Notes under the pieces: generated by a model
Seen by the model: the letters and a program-made list of their open reading frames with translations, nothing else
Databases searched by the model: none
Told to the model about the DNA's origin: nothing
Shown here: piece after piece, positions 52,801 to 58,589 of the stretch
Numbering within the stretch: the first letter of the stretch is position 1
Layout: the number at the start of each line of letters is the position of its first letter
NCBI GenBank assembly: GCA_013400155.1
Contig: VXBM01000214.1
Coordinates: 248,001-312,000, forward strand
Direction of reading: 5' to 3'
DNA from: Helopsaltes ochotensis
Taxonomy: Eukaryota; Chordata; Aves; Passeriformes; Locustellidae
DNA: 64,000 bases
Made by a program: the position numbers and the translations under genes

Positions 52801-55800
52801 CTGCCTTGTCAGCAAAGATAGCAAATCTGCAAGTCAGGAACACCTTCACAGCATTAATGGATTCTAGTTTAATAAAGAAACGAAAACATGATATCTAGAG
52901 TGCCTGGATTTAAGAATGAAATTAAGGTAAGGTTAAAAATTTCTAAGTACAGTCATGATTAATATTCAGAGTAAATGCAGGAGACATGAAGAACTGCATT
53001 TAATATTCCAGCTGTGGAAGTTTTGCTTTTGCTTTTCAATGGTATAACTGTGTCTTGGCCAAATGGACAGGACTGGCCAATAAGTTACATTATAAGGCTT
53101 ATGCAAAAACTTTAAAATTATTTAGTGTTAGAATTAAAACTGCATTTGAAATATGTGATTTTAATTTTGACACTACTTTTGTATGAAGGTACTTTAATTC
53201 ATTAACACTACAAAATATTTGACCTGCTAACCATTTAATGCTAATCAGCTTGATGAACGAAAGAAATGGCTTTTCCATAGGGGCAAAAGAATTTTAGAAC
53301 TTTTCCACTATGTCCCTAAAATGAAAGTAGAGCTCAGCAAAATGTCTGTTACTAATTCAGTTTTCTTTGGCCTTTTTTAAAACAAACTTCCTATGCTTAG
53401 TGTCTCAATCATTTGATAGTGTTGCTTGTACTGAACATATGTTTCTAGTTGTTCTTTAAAGCAATGTTGTGTATTATACAAAAGAAAAACTGCCCAGAAA
53501 GAAAAAATCATCACAGTCTCAAAGACACGTGTTATGAGCATCTGCAGCTATGCTGCTGTGTTCTTTTTCTTCTGGAGGTTCTCCATACCATACACAAGAA
53601 AGACTTGGGTGCATGTCATGATTGGGAAGTGCAGAAACTCCTACCTCTTTTGTTGTGCAGTGTCCTAAAAATGAATATGAGAACCATGGGAATAAGAGGA
53701 ATATGATTTCATGGTTAAGGATGTAAAGCATCTCTTTGGAGACTTCTATTCCTGTGTTTTTTGCAAAACTTTCATGTGATGCTCTGTCCGCACAAACTGA
53801 TTCTTACGGTGCGTAAGTATTTATGCATTCCTCAGTCTGGTTTAATACTAGGGAGCTAAACAATGGAAATTTATGGGAAGAGTGAAACTCCATCAAGAAC
53901 TTTGAACCACGAGAAATTTTTTTCTGTTGTTCCAGGTTGAGCATCCACAATTGGTGAATATTTTTGAGCTTGATTCTTGTGTGTGCAGGTTTCTCTTTTG
54001 AAGAACAGGAACAATTGTTCATTTCTGAAGACTTGCTAATATTGCTGAAGAAGTCAGATGCTGTGGTGTTGGCATTTTAAAAATGTCAAAAGAAATTAGC
54101 AGTGGGGTTTCTACGATTTCTTTATCAAATTAAATAATGCTTACTTTGTAAAAGGGAAGACAGCTTATGAATAACCATATTGCACTGGTAAAAATGTACT
54201 GTATAAAGTGGAATCCTCTGGAAACAATAGCAGGAAGAGTATAATCAAAGACCATAACAAGCCATAATTCATATGTACGAGGAAGATAAATTTCTGTTCT
54301 GTCATGTTGCGTTTTATCTCTGTTGCTGGTTTCTTCCCATAGGTGGTCAGTCTGTTTGAGCAGGTTGCAATTAAACCTGCCATTTGTAGACTTTAAATGC
54401 AGTCTCTACTCTTCCCCTCTTCCCCTGCAGCTTGTGCTGCCTGTGTTGATATAGTCCAAGATTTATTTCTTGAGAAAATTTTCACACACATCAAGAGGTT
54501 TGATGTGAAGCCGTTCTGCCCCTGAATTTCCATCCTCCTTTCAAGTCAGGGTCAGTGAAGAGGTAAAGTTCTATAGTTCAGTAAGGAAAGATCTCAAGAC
54601 AGCTGAACAAAGGAAAAACACTGTGCAAGATTTTAGAATGCTCTCAATCCAGGTTCAATAATTTTTGACTTCTATTTTTGTAAAATAAAATCAAGTTTAA
54701 AAGCTTGAGTCTATCATAGTCCATCGACATGGAATGCTTTAGCCCAAGGAACTGCAATTGCATAAAGTTCTAAGAAACTTTAAAGGCAACTTTATCATGA
54801 GAAATACCATGCTACCTGAATAATGGGTCAGTTTTACCTATCATTGAAAAAAAATTCTGAGGTTCATATTTATATCCTACACAGATTAAGTTTATGCAAG
54901 TTTAAATATTTGACAGTAGTCTTTAATTCTTTGAAATCTATGTGAACCAAAACCACTAGACCTTTCTCTGTGATTTGTTTCCAGATGTATACACAAAATA
55001 CTTCACAAAAATACAATTGCTCTTAATTTTGACTTTGTATGCAATATATTTATCATAATACAATATTAAAACCTAAAATATGCATTGGCAGATATAAACC
55101 ATATGCAGAGACAGGCTAGGAATAATAGAAAAAAGATAAATTGAATATTTCATGAATTGAGAAGACTCTTTCCACAAGAGTAATGGATTAAATGTCTATC
55201 CTCTGTAATGGAATATGTTGAACTCTTTGCCAAAATGTGGTGCTCATTGTACAGTATTTTGAAGACTTAATTGCTTTTTGGCTTTTACAGTGAAGTAGAA
55301 TTCTGATGGACACATACCATATTTTTATGTGAAGCTAAATCGGTATATATGCCCTAGATCAGTATTTCAACAGATATGAAAAATATTAAACAAATATGTC
55401 ACTATTTTTTTTAAATAAGACTTCTTCTCAACTTACTTGCTGTGCCATACTGTTAACTTCCCGTAATTCCAACCCCCCCCTAAAAAAAAAAAGAAAGAAA
55501 GAAAGAAATAGCTTCATATTTACTTACATAGATGATCTGTCAGCTAGTGAGATTTTGTTCTCTGCTTCATCAGAAACATTGTGTACAGTGTTCACTTCAA
55601 ACAAAAAGGTGCAATTCTTCTCAGATTATGATTAAAAGTTTAGTTTTCTTGCAGGACTGAAATTGCAGAAAGTATTATTTTGTTAGAGGCTATTATTTCA
55701 ATTGAAGGAAGTTGCAAGTATTTCACTATTTTTTTTATAAAGAAAAGGGTTTTTCTCTGCCCTTCAGTCTTTGTAGCCTTTATTCATTTCATAGTAGTTA

Positions 55801-57748
55801 CTTTCAATCATTTTCCTTGTCATCTGGTGCTGGCTTTCATTTCCAGTCTTGATAGACTTCAGAGACTGCTCCACTGGAAGCAGCTTTGAAAATATTTTGG
55901 ATTTTCATCTAAGTTTGCCATTCCTGTGTCAAGAGTATAATTTATTTTTTGCTCTGTGATCTGTGCTGTCGTGGGGAGCATACCTGCCCTGATGGCTGGT
56001 GGATAGATGGAAGGAGCATTATTTTCAGGAATACCTGTGATCAATTCCAGGAAGGAACCCAGAAAAGTTGAACATCTGTATACAATTGATTCAGAGCCCA
56101 GCTTCTTTCCTCTGACAGTGAGGTAGTGGAAAGCTAGTGATCTTTGGGCTCTCACAAGCTTAATTAACGTGTAAGTGTCGAAGCCCCTAATTCTTTATAA
56201 GAAGTTTATCTACCTTTTCTGAATTAAAAATAGGAACCTGATTCCTTAAATAGCTTTGTGAATCAGATCCAGGACTTGGAGCGAGCTGTAGGAATTGTGT
56301 ATTGGATACTTGGAGGATTGAGGATACAAAGAAATGAAAGCTTCATTCTCACAGTCATGTCAGATAGGTATGAAAACCTCATTGTTTGTTTAGCTTTTAA
56401 GGACTGTTGTTGACAGCAAACCTGGTTAAGAATCATGAGAGGCAGATAGACACAAGATATGCCTATTGGAGTATTTAAGTCTTTTTTTCTTTGCTTTCAG
56501 CTTCAGATGAAATGAGTTGTTGTGTCCAGAAGGCGTGTCTAGTATTTCCCAAATAATGAATAAGTAATATCTCCCAAAAAGTTAAAATGCAGAGGAAGTA
56601 TTTTTTTTACTTCACTGCCTTTATCAGATTGGTGAAGACATCAGAAAACAAAGGAGACAGAATTCGAGTGATTATTATCTAGAAGGAGCAGGGGAGGAGG
56701 CTGGGGGAGAAGTGTCCTGATTTTAATTTTCACTTCTTTGTCCCCCAAGTCTTCTTTCCAGTAGGACTGATCCATGGCTGCTCAGGTGGTTATTCTTGCT
56801 GTTAATTACTTGAAAGACCAGATTTTTTTCCCTCTAGAAATGGGAGTATTTGGGTATATAATCAACATAGCACCAGGCTGTTTCTAGGGAGGTGGTGGAG
56901 CCTCACCCATTTTGAAAGAGCTGGAGTGCTTATGTTTCCATGCATTTTAATCCTAGCTTCTAAAATTAACATCTTAAGAAACAGCAATCTGATTCAGAAG
57001 ATGAAAAACTATGCTGTTTTTCTATCAGTTTCTCCTATTATGTCTCTGTGGATCCATTGGGTTTTGTAAATAGTGGGAGATGCAGAGTGCAAAGAACAAT
57101 CTTTTCCTTCTCTCTCTCCTTCACAGTCCTCCAAGGAAACACTTGCTATGCATCAATACAAGTCAGTTTTTCTATTTTGGTTTCAATTCAGTTTTCTCTA
57201 AGGCCAAATATTCTGTGTCATTTTCCTCTGAAGTCTATGCTCAGATGTGATGCTCAGAAAGGGGAAAATTTAATTTTATAAAATACTGTACTGAATCACT
57301 TTTATGTCTCTTATCTGTTGGCATCCAACTTTTCATGCAGACTTTGCTCAAATTTGGGGTTAGGTGACAAAAGCTGTATTGGGAATTTTAAAGGCACTAT
57401 TTTTAATGTTTTTCTTTATTTGATGTTATTTTTCGTCTTTTTATAGGCAACTTTGATATTGTACCCATGTTTCTCAATCGTCATTTTAAACAATTTACAG
57501 CGGCTAGGATTTTTGTTTAGTTTTCATGTTTCTTTTCAATACAAAAATATATTAAATTCATTTTTTTGTGTTCTCTGGCAAGTCTACGAGCCACTCTTTA
57601 TAACACTACTGTGGTTTTTTTGAACCATGATCTAGTTATTTCAAAACTAAAGACATCATCTCAAAATCAAAGTAATTCAAGAATAAATTTGAGCATATGC
57701 TGCGATAGCATCCATCATATAGTCTGATAGCGATGTGCACATTCTGCA

Positions 57749-57807
<59 letters not shown>

Positions 57808-58589
57808 CCCAGAATGAGCATTTTGTGTAGAGGGCTGTCATGACTTCTATTTATTTTAGGGTCAGTCATTGTGAAATTTATATTTCAACAAAAATTTTTA
57901 GGGAGGAGTAAGGTTTTTTACAACCAAAATGCAGCAGTTTGCTCAGATCTTTTGTGCTCTCATCATCACAGTAAGGCACCTCTAACTTTTAATCTTATGA
58001 TGTATTCGTTATCTGTCCCTAGTAAACTTTGTGCCTACTTTCATCCTGTATCTGTTATGTATATATTTGTACAAGTCTTGAAAAATACCCTTTCTGGTTG
58101 TTCTAGCTATTGATTTATGCTGTTAATTCTGTCATAAAAGAAATACATCTGTCATTTCTTTAGGCAGTTTTAGCAAGCTATTGCCTTCTTGCTTTCTCAG
58201 ATGTCAGTGGCCTTTGGCACTTCATCTTTTGTTATCTTGGACATCCTCATACTGATCACTTAATTCTGTTTCTGATTTCTCCATGAAACAGGACAAAGAA
58301 GTTACCTGTTGGCTTTAAAGTGTATTTAGAATAAAATAATTTTTGTTTTTGACACACTGTAAATTAAAAATTTTAGAAGTCTTGTGGTAATATTGAAATA
58401 AATTCTTTATGCATCATTGTAACACTGCTTTGAACTGTAAGGGTTTTTAACTATAAGAGTAGCTTGGAAATGTTGCACCTTAGAATTGACTTCCTTAAAA
58501 TGAGGACTCTTGTCTTTTAGGGAGTAACTGGTGCTTTGGCAGTTTTGATGAAAGATGCAATTAAGCCCACGCTAATGCAGACATTAGAG
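7194..58589 (+). CDS. MTHFD1L: MTHFD1L, mitochondrial formate-tetrahydrofolate ligase (18 internal coding exons; both ends missing)
   Basis: Joining 7194-7278, 9917-9967, 10045-10098, 12918-13042, 14140-14240, 15125-15249, 22407-22524, 27184-27263, 28005-28102, 31792-31965, 39754-39890, 41123-41169, 42027-42134, 43032-43106, 44443-44545, 47593-47669, 51833-51973 and 58521-58589 gives 1768 bases in one frame with no stop. Known: MTHFD1L in the mitochondrial matrix converts 10-formyl-THF and ADP/Pi to formate, THF and ATP, exporting one-carbon units to the cytosol. Seen: an N-terminal D/C-like domain lacking the catalytic Tyr and Lys of MTHFD1, then an FTHFS domain with P-loop TPLGEGKST, the GVKGGAAGGGY signature and VASEIMA. 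The first exon (targeting peptide) is probably in the 5767-6136 gap. The C-terminal part of FTHFS (segments such as TPVFVHAGPFANIAHG) was not found before the window ends. Confidence 0.95.
7279..9916 (+). other. MTHFD1L: MTHFD1L intron 2
   Basis: GT-AG intron of 2638 bases. Mostly unique AT-rich sequence. Small open frames (for example near 8486-8895) look random. No repeat family recognised. Confidence 0.85.
9917..9967 (+). CDS. MTHFD1L: MTHFD1L exon (presumed exon 3)
   Basis: Seventeen codons, phase 0 at both ends: AHNDQLIQEANKNFAKE. This segment aligns with the MTHFD1 helix that carries the catalytic Tyr and Lys (LYINVKLKAAEEIG). Here those positions are Ile and Asn, so the folate-activating pair is absent, as it is in mammalian MTHFD1L. 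Confidence 0.93.
9968..10044 (+). other. MTHFD1L: MTHFD1L intron 3, very short
   Basis: Only 77 bases between GAG|GTAAGA and TTTCTTTTAACAG|ATT. This is close to the practical lower limit for a vertebrate spliceosomal intron. Phase 0. Confidence 0.9.
10045..10098 (+). CDS. MTHFD1L: MTHFD1L exon (presumed exon 4)
   Basis: Eighteen codons, IGLRVIHVCLPESSTKDE, phase 0 at both ends, donor GAG|GTAACT. Matches the second beta strand of the D/C-like domain (vertebrate form GLNITHICLPPDSSEAE). Confidence 0.93.
10099..12917 (+). other. MTHFD1L: MTHFD1L intron 4
   Basis: GT-AG intron of 2819 bases. Holds a sense-strand CR1 3' end at about 12175-12450; the rest is unique AT-rich sequence. Confidence 0.85.
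12175..12450 (+). mobile_element. CR1 LINE fragment, 3' end
   Basis: Typical CR1 3' features in order: ACAAGAGGACACAGTCTTAAGC, GATTGAATATTAGGAAAAAG, CTGCCCAGGGAGGTGATAGAGTC, CCATCCCTGGATGTGTTTAAA, GGATTTGATGATCTCAATCTC, and the end CTTCCAACCTAGTGATTCTGTG. The element is diverged and 5'-truncated, so it is inactive. CR1 elements end in short 8-base repeats rather than poly(A), which fits here. Confidence 0.9.
12918..13042 (+). CDS. MTHFD1L: MTHFD1L exon (presumed exon 5)
   Basis: Forty-one codons plus two bases. It contains EILRLNEDPNVQGLALDLPE and ends in KVLNAVKPEKDVDG, the PEKDVDG motif characteristic of the MTHFD family D/C fold. Donor GG|GTAAGT, phase 2. Confidence 0.96.
13043..14139 (+). 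other. MTHFD1L: MTHFD1L intron 5
   Basis: GT-AG intron of 1097 bases. Contains a 17-base T run (13616-13632). An open frame covering 13865-14329 crosses into the next exon but is not supported upstream of the acceptor. Confidence 0.88.
14140..14240 (+). CDS. MTHFD1L: MTHFD1L exon (presumed exon 6)
   Basis: Completes a glycine codon, then 33 codons including SSVNLGRLVHGDVYDCLVPP and MELLEDI, ending with one base of the next codon. Matches INLGKLVRGD..CFVSP of vertebrate MTHFD1L. Acceptor TTTTTTCCACTGCAG and donor ATAG|GTGAGT are strong. Confidence 0.95.
14241..15124 (+). other. MTHFD1L: MTHFD1L intron 6
   Basis: GT-AG intron of 884 bases. GC content rises sharply in its last 200 bases, leading into the GC-rich next exon. 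No repeat recognised. Confidence 0.85.
15125..15249 (+). CDS. MTHFD1L: MTHFD1L exon (presumed exon 7), nucleotide-loop segment
   Basis: Forty-one codons after a split glycine: GGKKVLLVGARGAEGAALQ, then LRREGAAVLSCHWKAPQLRSE. It corresponds to the Rossmann glycine-rich loop of the dehydrogenase. The MTHFD1 GRSxxVGxP motif reads GARGAEGAA here, so the Arg/Ser that hold the NADP phosphate are not conserved. Compared with human MTHFD1L (as I remember it), four residues before GKK are missing. The exon is very GC- and CpG-rich compared with its neighbours. Confidence 0.92.
15250..22406 (+). other. MTHFD1L: MTHFD1L intron 7
   Basis: GT-AG intron of 7157 bases. Mostly unique AT-rich sequence with scattered short open frames that I regard as chance. 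A short GAT repeat lies at 18864-18877. I recognise no mobile element or RNA gene. Confidence 0.85.
22407..22524 (+). CDS. MTHFD1L: MTHFD1L exon (presumed exon 8)
   Basis: Thirty-nine codons plus one base: LRHADAVVFGSTKPEDV, then VSWVKPGATVIHCARGLVS. Matches vertebrate HEADIVVLGSPKPEEIPLTWIQPGTTV. CpG-rich at the nucleotide level. Acceptor GGGCTTTCCCCAG, donor TCAG|GTAAGA. Confidence 0.94.
22525..27183 (+). other. MTHFD1L: MTHFD1L intron 8
   Basis: GT-AG intron of 4659 bases with unique sequence. AATAAA hexamers occur at 23119 and 23522. Human MTHFD1L is reported to make a short transcript through an alternative exon after exon 8, but I cannot point to a clear counterpart here. Confidence 0.82.
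27184..27263 (+). CDS. MTHFD1L: MTHFD1L exon (presumed exon 9), divergent D/C segment
   Basis: Two bases completing a Glu codon plus 26 codons: EHNYAQQNNPAAEKTVGSL, then AVAMRMQ. Both junction phases fit and the splice sites are good (TATTTTTCAG, CAG|GTTAGT). It is poorly similar to the human MTHFD1L counterpart and four residues shorter, but its end (TVGSLAVAMRMQNMV with the next exon) resembles MTHFD1 (GGVGPMTVAMLMQSTV). The ITPVPGG catalytic-site loop is missing. Confidence 0.85.
27264..28004 (+). other. MTHFD1L: MTHFD1L intron 9
   Basis: GT-AG intron of 741 bases, unique AT-rich sequence; near its start TTTTGTAATATTTTA occurs twice in tandem (about 27347-27376). Confidence 0.85.
28005..28102 (+). 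CDS. MTHFD1L: MTHFD1L exon (presumed exon 10), interdomain linker
   Basis: Thirty-two codons plus two bases: NMVKNMERWIQSQQYRKWNL, then QCLKLQPLSPVP. The LKLQPLSPVPSDIEISR linker joining the D/C-like and FTHFS domains is almost identical to other vertebrate MTHFD1L proteins. Donor TAG|GTAATA. Confidence 0.95.
28850..29211 (+). mobile_element. CR1 LINE fragment, 3' end including reverse-transcriptase C-terminus
   Basis: Recognisable diverged CR1 blocks: AGAAGGATCTTATCAATGT, CTCTTTTCAGTGGAGCCCAG, GGAAGTTCCATTTGAACATC, TCCTTCACTGTGAGAGCGAC, TGAGCAGGGTGGTTGGACCAGATGA, and the end CCCTTCCAACCTCAGCCGGTCTGTGATTCTG. The frame is broken, so it is a relic. It is in the same orientation as the host gene. 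Confidence 0.9.
29582..29640. repeat. GT/AT-rich simple repeat
   Basis: GTGTGTGTATATATATACACAC followed by TA-rich sequence. The first part is a near-perfect palindrome (ACACAC pairs with GTGTGT across the TA core), so it can form a hairpin. Confidence 0.75.
31792..31965 (+). CDS. MTHFD1L: MTHFD1L exon (presumed exon 11), start of FTHFS domain
   Basis: Completes a Ser codon, then 57 codons plus two bases: DIEISRAQSPKAVDVLAKEI, then LTDEIEIYGQTKAKVRLSLL and DGKYVLVAG. These are the conserved N-terminal helices and first strand of formyl-THF synthetase, just before the P-loop. Donor TGG|GTAAGA, phase 2. Confidence 0.97.
31966..39753 (+). other. MTHFD1L: MTHFD1L intron 11 (largest in window)
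   Basis: GT-AG intron of 7788 bases. Contains an 82-base poly(T) run, a short GT repeat (34065-34077), a minus-strand open frame of 134 codons (36730-37134) without recognised homology, and an AATAAA at 39179. No recognisable complete element. Confidence 0.85.
37777..37858. repeat. Poly(T) run, 82 bases
   Basis: Uninterrupted T from 37777 to 37858, flanked by TCCCAC and GGCTCTAC. Read on the minus strand it would be a poly(A) tail, but no AATAAA lies just upstream in that sense and no gene-like body is visible. The exact length of such a homopolymer is unreliable in assemblies. Confidence 0.95.
39754..39890 (+). CDS. MTHFD1L: MTHFD1L exon (presumed exon 12), FTHFS P-loop
   Basis: One base, 45 codons, one base. 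Begins ITPTPLGEGKSTVTVGLVQA, the ATP-binding P-loop of formyl-THF synthetases (GEGKST), and ends NSFACLRQPSQGPTFGVK. Catalytic P-loop residues are intact, consistent with an active ligase. Acceptor TTGTTTTGCTAG, donor AAAG|GTACAT. Confidence 0.97.
39891..41122 (+). other. MTHFD1L: MTHFD1L intron 12
   Basis: GT-AG intron of 1232 bases, phase 1. It interrupts the family signature GVK-G-GAAGGGY. No repeat recognised. Confidence 0.85.
41123..41169 (+). CDS. MTHFD1L: MTHFD1L exon (presumed exon 13), glycine-rich FTHFS signature
   Basis: A 47-base exon: two bases plus 15 codons giving GGAAGGGYAQVIPMEE. With the preceding exon it completes the formyl-THF synthetase signature GVKGGAAGGGY. Acceptor CTTCCCTGTGCAG, donor GAG|GTGAGA. 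Confidence 0.97.
41170..42026 (+). other. MTHFD1L: MTHFD1L intron 13
   Basis: GT-AG intron of 857 bases, phase 0. A CR1 3' end begins roughly 40 bases inside the donor; the remainder is unique sequence. Confidence 0.85.
41207..41288 (+). mobile_element. CR1 LINE 3' terminal fragment
   Basis: TTAGTGGGCATGATGGT, then GATTGGACTTGATGATCTTGGAGG, TTTTTTCTGACTTTAACGGTTCTATGAT. This is the last ~80 bases of a CR1 3' UTR, diverged. It lies immediately downstream of exon 13. Confidence 0.82.
42027..42134 (+). CDS. MTHFD1L: MTHFD1L exon (presumed exon 14)
   Basis: Thirty-six codons, phase 0 at both ends: FNLHLTGDIHAITAANNLLA, then AAIDARILHENTQSDK. This is one of the most conserved FTHFS segments (LTGDxHAITAANNLLAA), near the formate/folate site. 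Donor AAG|GTGAGA. Confidence 0.97.
42135..43031 (+). other. MTHFD1L: MTHFD1L intron 14
   Basis: GT-AG intron of 897 bases. Has a short imperfect repeat of GTACAAG/TACAAGTGTACA units at about 42688-42722. Confidence 0.85.
42688..42722. repeat. Short tandem repeat of TACAAG-type units
   Basis: AGTACAAGTGTACAAGTACAAGGTACAAGTGTACA: about four imperfect copies, partly palindromic (TGTACA, GTAC). No function assigned. Confidence 0.7.
43032..43106 (+). CDS. MTHFD1L: MTHFD1L exon (presumed exon 15)
   Basis: Twenty-five codons, phase 0: SLYNRLVPVVNGVRGFSAIQ followed by LARLR. Matches vertebrate ALYNRLVPLVNGVREFSEIQ. Acceptor GGTTTTTCTAG, donor AGA|GTAAGT. Confidence 0.95.
43107..44442 (+). other. 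MTHFD1L: MTHFD1L intron 15
   Basis: GT-AG intron of 1336 bases, phase 0. Unique sequence; no element recognised. Confidence 0.85.
44443..44545 (+). CDS. MTHFD1L: MTHFD1L exon (presumed exon 16)
   Basis: Thirty-four codons plus one base: KLGINKTDPETLTEEEISKF, then VRLDIDPSTITWQR. Matches the FTHFS RLDIDPxTITWxR segment. Acceptor TTGCTTGTGTGTAG, donor AGAG|GTATGT. Confidence 0.96.
44546..47592 (+). other. MTHFD1L: MTHFD1L intron 16
   Basis: GT-AG intron of 3047 bases, phase 1. Contains the TAC/GTA palindromic microsatellite. Otherwise unique sequence. Confidence 0.85.
46108..46179. repeat. TAC/GTA trinucleotide cluster with inverted copies
   Basis: Runs of TAC (TACTACTACTTAG, then later TTACTACTACTACTACTG) alternate with GTA runs (AATAGTAGTAGTAAATAGTAAGTAGTA). 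The two orientations are complementary and can pair into hairpins. Confidence 0.85.
47593..47669 (+). CDS. MTHFD1L: MTHFD1L exon (presumed exon 17)
   Basis: Two bases plus 25 codons: VVDTNDRFLRKITVGQANTE, then KGFVRQ. Matches FTHFS segment DTNDRFLRKITIGQG. The human protein has GNTEKGHYRQ where this reads ANTEKGFVRQ. Donor CAG|GTATGT, phase 0. Confidence 0.96.
48661..48755 (-). mobile_element. CR1 LINE 3' terminal fragment, antisense
   Basis: Read on the plus strand: AGAGCTGTTTGGGTTGGAAGG, GATCTTAAAGATCATCTAGTTCCAACCC, GCAGGGATGCCTCCCACTAG. This is the reverse complement of the CR1 3' end. About 95 bases survive. Confidence 0.88.
50980..51670 (-). mobile_element. CR1 LINE fragment, antisense, about 0.7 kb
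   Basis: Plus-strand order is the reverse of CR1: TCACAGAATCATACC, GCATTGTCTAAATGCTTCTTGAACTCTG, CTAAACCTCCC, CAGGCTGAACAGACTAAGTGACCTC, TTGGAGCCCTTCTTTG, CAAGATGAGGCCGCCCCAGCCCAGAGCAG and GGCTGGTGATGCTGTGCCTGATGCCC. It is 5'-truncated and disrupted. Its downstream edge is about 160 bases before the next exon. Confidence 0.93.
51833..51973 (+). CDS. MTHFD1L: MTHFD1L exon (presumed exon 18), VASEIMA signature
   Basis: Forty-seven codons, phase 0 at both ends: AQFDIAVASEIMAILALTTS, then LQDMKERLGKMVVANDQKGE and PVTAEDL. VASEIMA is the second formyl-THF synthetase signature. Acceptor TCATTTCTACTTGACAG, donor TTG|GTATGT. Confidence 0.97.
55473..55509. repeat. C8 / A11 / (GAAA)n simple repeat
   Basis: CCCCCCCCT then an A run then GAAAGAAAGAAAGAAA; a purine-rich microsatellite of the kind that starts in A runs. 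Confidence 0.85.
57752..57807. repeat. Poly(T) run, 56 bases
   Basis: Uninterrupted T between CTGCAGC and CCCAGAATGAG. Read on the minus strand as a tail, a possible AATAAA (plus-strand TTTATT near 57850) lies about 40 bases before it, but no recognisable gene body follows. Confidence 0.95.
58521..58589 (+). CDS. MTHFD1L: MTHFD1L exon (presumed exon 19), last in window
   Basis: Twenty-three codons, phase 0: [20 protein letters not shown], then TLE. Matches vertebrate [23 protein letters not shown]. The next FTHFS segment (GTPVFVHAGPFANIAHG) was looked for and not found before 64000, so it lies beyond the window. Confidence 0.97.

Larger units (their letters stand above)
51974..58520 (+). other. 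MTHFD1L: MTHFD1L intron 18
   Basis: GT-AG intron of 6547 bases. Contains a 56-base T run (57752-57807), a C8-A11-(GAAA)n tract (55473-55509) and unique AT-rich sequence. No CR1 or gene recognised. Confidence 0.85.

Noticed and set aside
57636..57869. Minus-strand frame containing a long lysine run
   Set aside because: The lysines are the poly(T) homopolymer read in reverse.
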